Assembly: GCA_903907985.1 (NCBI GenBank) | Contig: CAIVQG010000026.1 | Span: 27,689 to 91,688, forward strand | Direction: 5' to 3' | DNA length: 64,000 nt | Source: an uncultured delta proteobacterium | Lineage (GTDB): Bacteria; Desulfobacterota; Syntrophia; Syntrophales; Smithellaceae | Shown here: positions 9,414 to 18,156 of the stretch, in pieces | Layout: each line of letters starts with the position of its first letter | Numbering within the stretch: position 1 is the first letter of the stretch | Position numbers and translations under genes: made by a program | The notes under the pieces: model-generated | What the model saw: the letters and a program-made list of their open reading frames with translations, nothing else | The model's database searches: none | What the model was told of the DNA's origin: nothing

Positions 9414-10385
9414 ATGAATGATCTTGTGAGTATAATAGTGACTAGCTACAACCATGCAGAATATTTGGATCAGCGCATGGAGAGCCTGCTTAATCAAACA
9501 TATCCGAATATCGAAATCATAGTAGTCGATGATTGTTCGACCGATTGTAGTGCTGTCATTCTAAATAAATACAATAATCTTCCTCATGTACAAATTGTAT
9601 TGCTAAGTGAAAATCATGGTCATGCGAATGCTTCTAATTTGGGTATCAGTTTGAGTCATGGTGATTTTCTGATGTTTGCCGAATGTGACGATTTCAATGA
9701 ACCAACTCATGTAAAGACACTGCTTGATAACATGATCAATGATGAAAATGTCGGAGTGGCATATTGTAGAAGTAAAATTGTAGATGAAAAAGGCAGAGTA
9801 ATAGGGGACGATTTTGAAGGACAGCAGAAGTCGTTTAAAAAACTATGTTCACATAATACGATAATTCCAAGACATAAAATGCAACGGTTCTTGTTAGGTT
9901 CCTGCATTATACCCAATATGAGCGCTGCTATGATCAGAAAAAAACATGTTGATCATATAAAAGGTTTTTGCTCAACGTATAAAGTCTGTGCTGACTGGGA
10001 TTTTTGGTGTCGAATTGCCGATGCTTGCGATTTCTTTTATGCATCTGAGTCATTAAATAATTTCAGAACTCATGATACTACCGTCAGAAGTACTTCTAAG
10101 GCCGATGTGCTGGTATCAGAAGTATTTCAACTTTTATACAATGCCGCTGCAAGAACTGAATTGACTGGAATTGAAAGGTGTATATTTAGAATCAATATGG
10201 GTTATGTTTTGGCTTTTTACATTACCCACAATTGCCTTGGAAAATTTAAGAATATTATGAACGTATTGAAAATAGGGATGTCGTTTGAAAAGCCTATTAT
10301 TTTTTACTTGTTATTTGGTTTTCCAAAAGTGCTGTTCCAAAGATTTAATCCGAAGTTTTTTGCATTATTCAATCCGGCAAAATAA
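9414..10385 (+). CDS. Family 2 glycosyltransferase
   Basis: A 323-residue GT-A enzyme. VSIIVTSYNHAEYLDQRMES (about 4-23) opens the nucleotide-binding fold and EIIVVDDCSTDCSA follows. The metal-binding acidic motif is in MFAECDDFNEP (about 85-95), and ADWDFWCRIA (about 195) is the usual ED-like catalytic-base region. The C-terminal 60 residues are hydrophobic, suggesting membrane association. It probably adds one sugar to the growing lipid-linked O-unit at the cytoplasmic face. Donor and acceptor cannot be read from the sequence. Confidence 0.85.
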   Translation: MNDLVSIIVTSYNHAEYLDQRMESLLNQTYPNIEIIVVDDCSTDCSAVILNKYNNLPHVQIVLLSENHGHANASNLGISLSHGDFLMFAECDDFNEPTHVKTLLDNMINDENVGVAYCRSKIVDEKGRVIGDDFEGQQKSFKKLCSHNTIIPRHKMQRFLLGSCIIPNMSAAMIRKKHVDHIKGFCSTYKVCADWDFWCRIADACDFFYASESLNNFRTHDTTVRSTSKADVLVSEVFQLLYNAAARTELTGIERCIFRINMGYVLAFYITHNCLGKFKNIMNVLKIGMSFEKPIIFYLLFGFPKVLFQRFNPKFFALFNPAK

Positions 10386-10407
10386 AACAAAATAATTAGT
10401 TGTCTGA

Positions 10408-11235
10408 ATGAACTCACCATTAGTATCAATAATTGTACCCTCATATAATGCTTCGCAATATTTGCCGGAAATGATCGATTCCGTAATAAATCAGACTTAT
10501 CGGAACTGGGAAATGTTAATCGTTGACGATGGGTCAACAGATAACACTTTATCTATAGCTCAAGGTTTTGCAGCTAAAGATCCAAGGATTAAGGTTTTTC
10601 CGCTAGGCTATAACAGTGGTGGCCCCGCAAAACCTAGAAATTACGCTATGCAGATTGCCGAAGGAAGTTATCTTGCTTTTCTAGATGCTGATGATCTTTG
10701 GTTGCCGCAAAAACTTGAGAAACAGGTTGAGTTCTTAGAAAACAATCAAGATATTTTTTTGTTATATTCAAAATGTATAATCGAAAGAAATGGTGTCCAA
10801 TTGGGCATAGCTCCACAAAAACCCCAAAAGGGACATATTTTTAATTATTTATTCTTGCATTTCAATATAATAGATTGTTTAACAGTCGTTATGAGAAATA
10901 GAAAAGAAAAAAATATTTATTTTTTTGATGAAGATAGAAGACTTATTGCAGTTGAGGATTTTGCAATGTGGGTATTTATTTCTTACTATGAAAAAATATC
11001 ATTTATAGACGAACCTCTGGCAATTTATAGGGTACACTCAAAAGGAATATCGTTTGGAGCATTTTCCAATTTTAAAAAATGCAAATTAGTTTTAAAAAAA
11101 TTTAGTCCATTTGTGGCTAAATTAACATTATACAAGGCATTATTTAATTTTTATCGAACGCTGATATATGTTGGTATTATGGTTACATTGATTTCGGTAA
11201 AGAAAATTATTGTAGACGGCGCTATCAATAAGTAA
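10408..11235 (+). CDS. Family 2 glycosyltransferase
   Basis: A 275-residue GT-A glycosyltransferase. The N-terminus VSIIVPSYNASQYLPEMIDS and the block EMLIVDDGSTDNTLSIAQ give the UDP-sugar-binding fold. LAFLDADDLWLPQKLEKQ (about 90-107) contains the DxD-like metal site, and the region VEDFAMWVFISYYEK (about 182) aligns with the catalytic base region of WaaE/SpsA-type enzymes. It is slightly short at the C-terminus relative to some relatives but appears complete. It follows the previous transferase by 22 bases and shares direction, so it belongs to the same transcription unit. Confidence 0.85.
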   Translation: MNSPLVSIIVPSYNASQYLPEMIDSVINQTYRNWEMLIVDDGSTDNTLSIAQGFAAKDPRIKVFPLGYNSGGPAKPRNYAMQIAEGSYLAFLDADDLWLPQKLEKQVEFLENNQDIFLLYSKCIIERNGVQLGIAPQKPQKGHIFNYLFLHFNIIDCLTVVMRNRKEKNIYFFDEDRRLIAVEDFAMWVFISYYEKISFIDEPLAIYRVHSKGISFGAFSNFKKCKLVLKKFSPFVAKLTLYKALFNFYRTLIYVGIMVTLISVKKIIVDGAINK

Positions 11236-11263
11236 ATTATTTATTCCCAAAGAGGATTATCAC

Positions 11264-12148
11264 GTGAAAATGTCATTCATTATAGCGTCAATTGACAGAG
11301 ACCAAGAACTGCAACAATGCATTACTTCTATTGAAAAAGCGCATGAATACAGACAGGATATTTCAATAGAGATTTTGGTTGTTATCCAAAAAACTAAACA
11401 AGAAAAAAAGATAAATATCCGTTATCCTCAATATATTGCTTTCTACTACATAGATGGCGTTGGTTTGTCTTTGGCTAGAAATTTTGCAATTGGAAAATGT
11501 AAAGGAGATTACCTTGTATTTATAGACGATGACGCAACAATCAGCGAAACTTTTATTGAAATATTGTTAAAAAATATTTCAAGATTTAATAATGTTAATG
11601 CATTTTGTGGCAAGCTTATCGATTCTGCGCAAAACATTCCTTTTTCACCTCTTTTTTTGCGCGACAAAGTTAAAAAGTTAAATCGATTTGATTACCAGTA
11701 TTTCATGGGTAGTGCTCATGTATTAAGCAGAAGAGTAATTAACAAAATAGGGTGTTACGATGAAAACTTTGGTGTGGGTGCGAAGTATTATGGTTCCGAA
11801 GAAAGCGACATTTTTTTTCGATTAAAGGCGGCTAATGAGCACGTATTATATTTACCCGATTTAATTTTTTTCCACCCTATCCCTAAAGCGCTTCCTCTCT
11901 ATGTATATAATTATGCATATGCATTTGGAGCGGTTCTTACAAAAAGTTCTCTCAACGATAAAGCCTATTTATTTGTGTACGGTATTATAGCTATGAAAAT
12001 AGCAGCAAAAGCATTTATTCGAATATTACAGAAATTGCTTCTGAAGGGTATATATAAAGAAAAAGATGAAAAATACCATTATAGTTCTGTGCTAAATGGA
12101 ACATTTCAAGGAATTAAAGATTTCATCTGTAGAGAAAGCAGTTCTTGA
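11264..12148 (+). CDS. Family 2 glycosyltransferase
   Basis: A 294-residue GT-A-type transferase. MSFIIASIDRDQELQQCITS starts the fold, VGLSLARNFAIGKCKGDYLV is followed by FIDDDA (DxD-like metal site, about residue 86), and GSEESDIFFRLKAANE (about 183) contains the ED catalytic-base motif. GTG 11264 follows a good AGAGGA ribosome site. The C-terminal 80 residues have short hydrophobic stretches. Base composition is strongly AT-rich, like its two predecessors, which fits a horizontally exchanged glycosyltransferase block. The linkage made is unknown. Confidence 0.83.
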   Translation: MKMSFIIASIDRDQELQQCITSIEKAHEYRQDISIEILVVIQKTKQEKKINIRYPQYIAFYYIDGVGLSLARNFAIGKCKGDYLVFIDDDATISETFIEILLKNISRFNNVNAFCGKLIDSAQNIPFSPLFLRDKVKKLNRFDYQYFMGSAHVLSRRVINKIGCYDENFGVGAKYYGSEESDIFFRLKAANEHVLYLPDLIFFHPIPKALPLYVYNYAYAFGAVLTKSSLNDKAYLFVYGIIAMKIAAKAFIRILQKLLLKGIYKEKDEKYHYSSVLNGTFQGIKDFICRESSS

Positions 12149-12257
12149 ATTCTAGAATTATTTCCTACAAACAATTAATTACCTTAAGATGTCTGAATCC
12201 AAGGACTCTCTGGTTGCCAATAAATCAATGCTTGTGATCGTATAACTATAAATAAAT

Positions 12258-13808
12258 ATGAATAATCAGATACAAACTGTTCTAGTAAATACTAAACATG
12301 TGTGGTGCATATTAATGGCAATTGTCCTTTTAGGTTTGGCTATAAGGTTATATGGCGTTAATATGCCGTTAGTTGAAAGTCATCAAGTGCGCCAGGCCCA
12401 GACGGCAATGATGGCTCGTAATTTATTCGATGATAATATGGATATATTTCATACTCGCCTTGATTATTTTGGTAATGTTCCTGGCTATATTATAATGGAA
12501 TTTCCTTTAATGCACGGTATAGCGGCGTTGCTATATTATCTCTTCGGGGTGCATGAGACAATCGGTCGACTTGTAAACGTATCTTTTTCCATCGGAGCTA
12601 TGTTCTTAATGTTTGGCCTCGCACGTCAATTTTTACCAGTAGTTGGTGCTTTTGCAGCATTGGCTTTGTATGCATTTTCGCCGATGAATATTTTCTTTAG
12701 CCGGGCATTTATGCCGGAAGCATCAATGATGTTTTTTATCGTAGGCGCAATTTATTTTTTTTTAAAATGGTTAGACAGACAAACTCTGCTTTTATACTCG
12801 ACTGCAATAATATTTGCGGCCTTTGCCTGCTTGACGAAGCCAACTGCAGCCATATTATTTGTGCCAATACTTACCGCTTGGTTTCTTAAATATAGGTGGA
12901 CACTGTTTAGACGATCTGAATTCTGGCTTTACATGTTGTTGGCGACGGTACCATTAATTTTTTGGGGTGCTTATGCTAACTACTTCAATGCAATGCAATC
13001 TTATATTCCAAGTGGCTTTGGCGGTAATTGGCTAGAGCTGATTAAATCGCGGGGTATCACCAATCACTGGTTTGATCCTGCGTTTTACGTATTTGTGGGA
13101 GGGTCAATTATCCTTATCCTCTTGACTCCGCTTGGTTTTGCAGGTACGGCTATTGGAGTATTTATATGTACGGGTGATCGATGTAGGATATTATATTTAT
13201 GGTTGGGTGCAATAATTGTTTATTTCTTTGTATTTTCCGGAGCAAATGCTGGGCATATATATTATCATTTACCGCTTCTTCCACTAGCGGCAATTTTTTT
13301 CGGTTTTGCAGTCGAATGGCTTCTGCATAAAAAAGACTTCTTAAAGGAAATATTTAAAAGGAAATCAATTGTCTGGTTGGGGTCAGGTCTTCTTCTGGCA
13401 ATTTTTATTTCCTATGGAATAGGTTATTATAAATATTTTCAATATATGTACAGCAACAGAATGCCTTATGTATTGGAAGTTTCTGAAATTATTAAAAAGC
13501 TAGCACCCCCAAATCTAGTTGTTGTTTTGAACCAGCCGGGCGCTGAACCAACTGTGTTTTCGTATTATTCTCAAAGCAAAGTATTTTTTTTTAGACCTTT
13601 ACTCGAATACGATTCAATTGCAGACATAGAATATCTACGCACTCAAGGAGCGACAACATATGTGGCATTAGATACGAAATATGGTAGTGGCGTTCATGAG
13701 ACACAAAAAAATAAATTATTCTGGCAATATTTAAATAAGAAATACAAACTGGTTATGTTAACTAGTCACTATATGGTTGTTGACTTAAAAGATGGAGGTA
13801 GGAAATGA
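12258..13808 (+). CDS. GT39/ArnT-like membrane glycosyltransferase
   Basis: A 516-residue polytopic membrane protein with about 11-13 hydrophobic helices. It fits the GT-C superfamily of dolichyl-phosphate-mannose mannosyltransferases and ArnT-like enzymes, which use polyprenyl-phosphate sugars on the periplasmic side. The first periplasmic loop, after helix 1 (RLYGVNMPLVESHQVRQAQT, about 30-49), carries acidic and arginine residues typical of the active-site loop. A globular C-terminal tail follows (about 400-516). Its stop overlaps the next gene's ATG (ATGA at 13805). A polyprenyl-phosphate transferase-like gene lies nearby at 16096-16869 and could make its donor. Confidence 0.75.
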   Translation: MNNQIQTVLVNTKHVWCILMAIVLLGLAIRLYGVNMPLVESHQVRQAQTAMMARNLFDDNMDIFHTRLDYFGNVPGYIIMEFPLMHGIAALLYYLFGVHETIGRLVNVSFSIGAMFLMFGLARQFLPVVGAFAALALYAFSPMNIFFSRAFMPEASMMFFIVGAIYFFLKWLDRQTLLLYSTAIIFAAFACLTKPTAAILFVPILTAWFLKYRWTLFRRSEFWLYMLLATVPLIFWGAYANYFNAMQSYIPSGFGGNWLELIKSRGITNHWFDPAFYVFVGGSIILILLTPLGFAGTAIGVFICTGDRCRILYLWLGAIIVYFFVFSGANAGHIYYHLPLLPLAAIFFGFAVEWLLHKKDFLKEIFKRKSIVWLGSGLLLAIFISYGIGYYKYFQYMYSNRMPYVLEVSEIIKKLAPPNLVVVLNQPGAEPTVFSYYSQSKVFFFRPLLEYDSIADIEYLRTQGATTYVALDTKYGSGVHETQKNKLFWQYLNKKYKLVMLTSHYMVVDLKDGGRK

Positions 13809-14245
13809 CGATACCACAATTATTCGAAGGTGGCCTTGCCATGGATGATCGCGGTGAAGTTGGATTTGCAAATGATTTTAAATTTGACGGGGTAAAACGT
13901 TTTTATTCTGTTGCTAATTACAGATCTGGTTTTATTCGGGCTTGGCATGCCCACAAACGGGAGTCTAAATATGTGACGGTTGTAAAAGGATCGGCACTGG
14001 TTGGAGCGGTCGAGGTCGATAATTGGGAAAATCCATCGAAGGACAGCAAAGTATGGCGCTATGTCCTTGCGGAGCACAAACCTTCTGTACTTTTTATTCC
14101 AGCCGGATATGCAAATGGTTTTATGTCTCTTACTGCAGACACAAAACTGATTTTCTTTTCCACATCATCTCTTGAAGAAACGCAAGGTGATGATATCCGT
14201 TTTGATGCTTACTACTGGAATCCATGGCAGATACTAGAACGATAG
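13805..14245 (+). CDS. RmlC-like sugar 3,5-epimerase/isomerase (cupin)
   Basis: A 146-residue single-domain cupin related to dTDP-4-dehydrorhamnose 3,5-epimerase. IRAWHAHKRESKYVTVVKGS (about 45-64) aligns with the RGLHxQ catalytic-His region, IPAGYANGFMSL (about 98-109) with the IPxGfAHGF motif, and RFDAYYWNPWQI closes the protein. It is shorter than typical RmlC (about 180), and the catalytic Tyr region reads FFSTSSLEE, so the reaction may differ from full 3,5-epimerisation. It overlaps the preceding gene by four bases and precedes an SDR that may act in the same pathway. Confidence 0.75.
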   Translation: MTIPQLFEGGLAMDDRGEVGFANDFKFDGVKRFYSVANYRSGFIRAWHAHKRESKYVTVVKGSALVGAVEVDNWENPSKDSKVWRYVLAEHKPSVLFIPAGYANGFMSLTADTKLIFFSTSSLEETQGDDIRFDAYYWNPWQILER

Positions 14246-14306
14246 AAGTTTTAATGTTGCAAAGCTTATCAGAGCTAAATATCATTGTTTATATAAAAGC
14301 TGTAAT

Positions 14307-14321
14307 GGAGGTGTCGTTATT
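14307..14321 (+). promoter_or_regulatory. Ribosome binding site deciding an ATT start
   Basis: GGAGG at 14307-14311 is followed seven bases later by ATT at 14319. The frame from this ATT yields a complete dinucleotide-binding motif, whereas the first conventional start (TTG 14376) lies inside that fold and has no comparable ribosome site. Confidence 0.6.
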
Positions 14322-15293
14322 AAAGTCTTAATTGTTGGTGGGGCTGGTTATATTGGAGGTGCCCTTACAGACATATTGATCAAGTCAGAGCATGATATTC
14401 TTGTATATGACTTGTTGTTATATGAGGAATCATACAGGAAACCAATTCCGTTTATCTATGGCGATATCCGCGATAAAGCTAAACTAAAGCCATACCTGGA
14501 TTGGGCCGATGTCGTTGTCTGGTTGGCAGCTTTGGTTGGCGATCCCGCTTGTACTTTAAATGAGTCATTGACAGTCGATATTAACACTAACAGCATTCAA
14601 TTTTTGAAGGATAATTTCAAAGGTCGAATTATTTACATGTCATCTTGCTCTGTATATGGGGCAGGAGATGATGTTCTAACTGAAAACTCGAAGCTAAGAC
14701 CTCTTTCTTTATATGCAAAAGGAAAAATTGAAGCTGAAGAAATACTAGCGGATTCAAAGGCTATATGCTTCAGGCTTGGAACATTGCAGGGAATCAGCGA
14801 TTGTTTCTCAAGAATCAGATTTGATCTGGTTGTGAACACTCTGGTAATGAGGGCTGTTTTTCACAACAAAGTTGTTGTCTTTGGGGGTGAGCAGTATCGT
14901 CCGCTCTTGCACGTTCGTGATGTTGCTAAAGCAATTTCTATGGTCCTTGATAAGGAGAATACCGGCATCTATAATTTGCATACCGAAAATATGGCTATTA
15001 TTGATATGGCTAAGCGGATTCAGAGTTATTTCCCGGAATTGGGAATTGATGCAACCGAAGCTATGTTTCAAGATAACAGAAATTATAAGGTCTCAAGTAA
15101 TAAGGCTCGAAAAGAATGGGGATTTAATCCTACCTTAACTATTGATGATGCCATTATTGAATTAAAAGAACTCCTGGAGCAGGGTCGGGTGAAAAATGCG
15201 TTTCTTAATCGTTTTTCAAACTATCTGTATCTTCGACCTTTGGTAGAAGAGCATGTCTCACCACTTGGCAAAGAAATAAAGATGAATTTATGA
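14319..15293 (+). CDS. NAD-dependent epimerase/dehydratase (SDR), ATT start
   Basis: An extended SDR of about 324 residues. Conventional start codons appear only at TTG 14376, which would remove the nucleotide-binding loop. Reading upstream in frame gives KVLIVGGAGYIGGALTDILI, a perfect GxxGxxG Rossmann motif. No ATG, GTG or TTG lies in frame between the stop at 14235 and 14376. The best start is ATT at 14319, seven bases after GGAGG (14307-14311). SSCSVYGAGDD (about 110) and the catalytic YAKGK (about 137) are present. It probably epimerises or reduces a nucleotide sugar made with its RmlC-like neighbour. The exact sugar is unknown. Confidence 0.8.
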   Translation: MKVLIVGGAGYIGGALTDILIKSEHDILVYDLLLYEESYRKPIPFIYGDIRDKAKLKPYLDWADVVVWLAALVGDPACTLNESLTVDINTNSIQFLKDNFKGRIIYMSSCSVYGAGDDVLTENSKLRPLSLYAKGKIEAEEILADSKAICFRLGTLQGISDCFSRIRFDLVVNTLVMRAVFHNKVVVFGGEQYRPLLHVRDVAKAISMVLDKENTGIYNLHTENMAIIDMAKRIQSYFPELGIDATEAMFQDNRNYKVSSNKARKEWGFNPTLTIDDAIIELKELLEQGRVKNAFLNRFSNYLYLRPLVEEHVSPLGKEIKMNL

Positions 15294-15305
15294 GGTCGTT
15301 TATTT

Positions 15306-16031
15306 ATGAATGAACTTTCTATATTAGTGCCATGTCCATCAAATATTGATTCTCTTCCAGGTTTTATAGATGTTTTAAGCCAGTATCTGATGACAAACCC
15401 GGCTGATGCAGAAGTTATCATAATAACGAATGAGAATGAAAAATCAATCATTTCCGTTGCTGATTATATCCAGAAAAAATACCCCTGGTTGAAGTTGCGT
15501 TTGCTGCAAAAAAAAGGTGAATCCAATCCCTATGGTGCATTAATTCGTTTTGGGTTGGCCTATTCATTAAGCCGCTATGCTGTTATAGTTTCACCTTATG
15601 GGGAAGATGACATCAGCATTATTAATGAAATGCTAGGGTTAATAAGAAAAGGCGCTCAAGTGGTACAGGCTAGTCGATATTCTTCGCCAGATGATTGGAG
15701 CACAGTTCCAGTAAGATTTCGAATTTATCAGTATGTGTACCGTTTTTTAACAAAATTAATGACAGGACTCAATATAAGCGATTCAACCTATGGGTTTAAA
15801 ATGTTTGACAGAGTATTTATTCAATCATTGGGATTGATGCAAAACGGTTACAGCATTTGTCCTGAAATTACCCTTAAAGCTCTTCTTGCCGGAGGTAAAG
15901 TTACTTATATATCATCTCGATTTAAGACCATACCTTTTAATAAAGGGTTTAGGCTATATAAAGAAGGAGCAGGGTACGCTTGGCTATTGATTAGAAGTTT
16001 TCTCCATAGAATAGGCATCTTTTGGTTTTAA
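15306..16031 (+). CDS. Glycosyltransferase family 2-like protein
   Basis: A 241-residue protein with the layout of a dolichyl-phosphate-mannose synthase-type GT2. NELSILVPCPSNIDSLPGFI begins the fold, ESNPYGALIRFGLAYSLSRY matches the GxGxAxxxG region, and RYSSPDDWSTVPVRFRIYQY leads to DSTYGFKMFDR, the DxxxGF-like signature (about 160-170). The usual DxD region reads VSPYGEDDIS, so the metal motif is divergent. It may be a variant polyprenyl-phosphate sugar synthase or a partner of the canonical homologue encoded next. No membrane helices are evident apart from a hydrophobic C-terminus. Confidence 0.7.
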   Translation: MNELSILVPCPSNIDSLPGFIDVLSQYLMTNPADAEVIIITNENEKSIISVADYIQKKYPWLKLRLLQKKGESNPYGALIRFGLAYSLSRYAVIVSPYGEDDISIINEMLGLIRKGAQVVQASRYSSPDDWSTVPVRFRIYQYVYRFLTKLMTGLNISDSTYGFKMFDRVFIQSLGLMQNGYSICPEITLKALLAGGKVTYISSRFKTIPFNKGFRLYKEGAGYAWLLIRSFLHRIGIFWF

Positions 16032-16095
16032 CCATTTTTGATAATCAGAATTATTGCTTAAAGTAGTTACCGATATAAGGAGCTATTGCATATCC

Positions 16096-16869
16096 ATGTG
16101 TGCAAAAAAGGATATTACCGCCTCGGGACTAAGCTTTTGTGTAGTTATTCCAGTTTATAACGAATCAGCAGGTGTGGATAAGTGTATCCGTTCTGTTTGT
16201 AATAGACTGAACTCCTTACCATACCGAACAGCACTCATTGTTGTTGATGATGGCAGTTCAGATGATACAGGCCTGATTTTGAAGAGACTGGTAGCAGAAT
16301 TTGCTGAATTACACGTTTTAAGTCATAATAAAAACTTGGGTTACGGAAGCGCGCTCAAAAGCGGGACCAAACGTGCTGCTGAAATGGGTTTTGAGTATGT
16401 TCTTTTTATGGATAGTGATTTGACAAATGATCCTATGTATTTACCGTTATTCGTAGAAAAGATGAAGCAAGGATATGATGTTATCAAAGCGTCGCGTTAT
16501 ATAGATGGAGGAAGAGTATCTGGAGTTCCAGTATGGAGAACAATTGTATCAGTAATTGGCAATCGAGTGGCTATGATGCTATATCGTTTGCCGATTAGAG
16601 ATTGTACAAATGGTTTTCGTGCAGTTAAAACAGATATTTTATGTCGATTGCATTTACAGGAAAATGGATTCGCAATCATAATGGAAGAACTCTATCAGGT
16701 AAAATTTCTTGCAAGGACCTTTTGTGAAGTTTCTTATACATTGGGTGCACGAGCAAAATCAGACCGTCCTTCCAGCTTTGCTTATCATCCTAAAGTTTTT
16801 TTTGTTTATTTAAAGTATGCGATAAAAAGCTTTCTGAAAATTGTTCCACCGCGACTACAATTGTTATAA
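16096..16869 (+). CDS. Polyprenyl-phosphate glycosyltransferase (DPM1-like GT2)
   Basis: A GT2 enzyme of about 257 residues resembling dolichol/undecaprenyl-phosphate mannose synthases. CVVIPVYNESAGVDKCIRSV is followed by ALIVVDDGSSDDTGLILKR, NLGYGSALKSGTKRA, LFMDSDLTNDP (the DxD metal site) and DCTNGFRAVKTDIL, the DxxNGFR motif. I take ATG 16096, preceded by AGGAG at 16078-16082; an earlier in-frame TTG at 16054 would add 14 residues of no family character. It could supply a lipid-phosphate sugar donor to the GT39-like protein encoded at 12258-13808. No C-terminal membrane domain is present. Confidence 0.82.
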   Translation: MCAKKDITASGLSFCVVIPVYNESAGVDKCIRSVCNRLNSLPYRTALIVVDDGSSDDTGLILKRLVAEFAELHVLSHNKNLGYGSALKSGTKRAAEMGFEYVLFMDSDLTNDPMYLPLFVEKMKQGYDVIKASRYIDGGRVSGVPVWRTIVSVIGNRVAMMLYRLPIRDCTNGFRAVKTDILCRLHLQENGFAIIMEELYQVKFLARTFCEVSYTLGARAKSDRPSSFAYHPKVFFVYLKYAIKSFLKIVPPRLQLL

Positions 16870-16882
16870 GGAGTTTATATTT

Positions 16883-18082
16883 ATGGCTAGAACAATATGC
16901 AGAGGATGTGAAAGTAACAATTTGGAAATATTCCTTGATTTGGGGATGATGCCTTTAGCCGGTGGATTCCTGTCAGGTGTAGGGGCCATTGCAAAGGAAA
17001 ATCTTTATCCATTACCAATACACGTGTGTAGAGAATGTGGTTTGGTACAAATATTGGAAGCGATTGATCCGGAGATCCTTTTTCAGGATTATTCGTTTTC
17101 ATCCAGTACTGTAGGGCCTCTGATCCAACACTTTACAAACTATGCTAAATGGCTGGATGATAAATTGTCTCCCAAGTTAATTGTAGAATTTGGTTGTAAT
17201 GATGGTATTTTGCTCAAGCCACTTAAGCAATTGGGTATCAAAGTGTGCGGGGTTGATATGTCGGATAACATCACTGAAATGGCCCGTAATGAAGGTTTGG
17301 ATGTTATTTCTGGATCGTTTGATGAAACTATAGCTGAATCAATCAGACAGCGGTTGGGAGAAGCTGATGTTGTGACGGGCAGTAATGCATTTGCCCACAA
17401 CGATAAGCCGGAGATTATTCTGAGAGCTGCCCGACAAATTCTAAAACCAAATGGCCATCTCTGTCTGGAAGTGATGTATGCCGGTGACTTATTGGAAATG
17501 ATTCAATGGGATACGTTATATCATGAGCATCTTACTTTCTATTGTCTTACGACTCTCGCTGTTCTGCTCAAACGCTATGGGTTCAATGTTGTTGATGCTG
17601 AAAGAATACCGATGCACGGTGGTTCGCTTCGTGTAGTAGCGACCCAAAATTATAATCAAGTACCCAGCCCAAAAGTAATGGAAATCTTGGCTTATGAAAC
17701 GGAAAAAGCATTAGCTGATCCTGCAACATGGATGAAGTTTGGCCAGAATATTGGTCGTAAGATAAATGTAGTAAGAGAAACTCTTGGTAAGCTGAGCCAA
17801 AATAGTCGTATATGGGGTTATGGAGCAGCGGGTAAAGCCACGTTATGGGTAAACGCTTGCGGGATGAATTATCTGGAGGCTATGGTGGATGCATCTCCTC
17901 TGCGGGCAGGTAAACTGATGCCCGGGACACATACACCAATTGTTTTTCCGGAAAAACTAAAAGATAATCCTCCTGACTATATTTTTGTTACTGCATGGAA
18001 CTACGCCGATCTTATTAGATCTAATGAGCAATGGTTCAGGGGAATTTGGGTGACACCATTGCCGGAATTAAGATTATTTTAG
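16883..18082 (+). CDS. Zinc-binding sugar C-methyltransferase
   Basis: A protein of about 399 residues of the TylC3/EvaC-type C-methyltransferase family, which methylates C3 of NDP-4-keto-deoxysugars. The N-terminal zinc site uses CRGC (about 6-9) and CRECG (about 52). The central SAM fold has LIVEFGCNDGILLKPLKQLG (about 99-118). YHEHLTFY (about 213-220) is the conserved catalytic Tyr-His-Glu-His segment, and the C-terminal Rossmann-like domain begins RIWGYGAAGKATLWVN (about 310). ATG 16883 follows AAGGAG; an upstream in-frame ATG at 16841 overlaps the preceding gene. It implies a branched-chain (C-methyl) sugar in the glycan. A second paralogue is encoded at 21938-23149. Confidence 0.85.
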   Translation: MARTICRGCESNNLEIFLDLGMMPLAGGFLSGVGAIAKENLYPLPIHVCRECGLVQILEAIDPEILFQDYSFSSSTVGPLIQHFTNYAKWLDDKLSPKLIVEFGCNDGILLKPLKQLGIKVCGVDMSDNITEMARNEGLDVISGSFDETIAESIRQRLGEADVVTGSNAFAHNDKPEIILRAARQILKPNGHLCLEVMYAGDLLEMIQWDTLYHEHLTFYCLTTLAVLLKRYGFNVVDAERIPMHGGSLRVVATQNYNQVPSPKVMEILAYETEKALADPATWMKFGQNIGRKINVVRETLGKLSQNSRIWGYGAAGKATLWVNACGMNYLEAMVDASPLRAGKLMPGTHTPIVFPEKLKDNPPDYIFVTAWNYADLIRSNEQWFRGIWVTPLPELRLF

Positions 18083-18156
18083 AACACCTGGAAAGGTTTT
18101 TCGTCTATGACTATGATTATGATTTTCCGTAATTCACTTTTTAGTAGTTATTTAAG

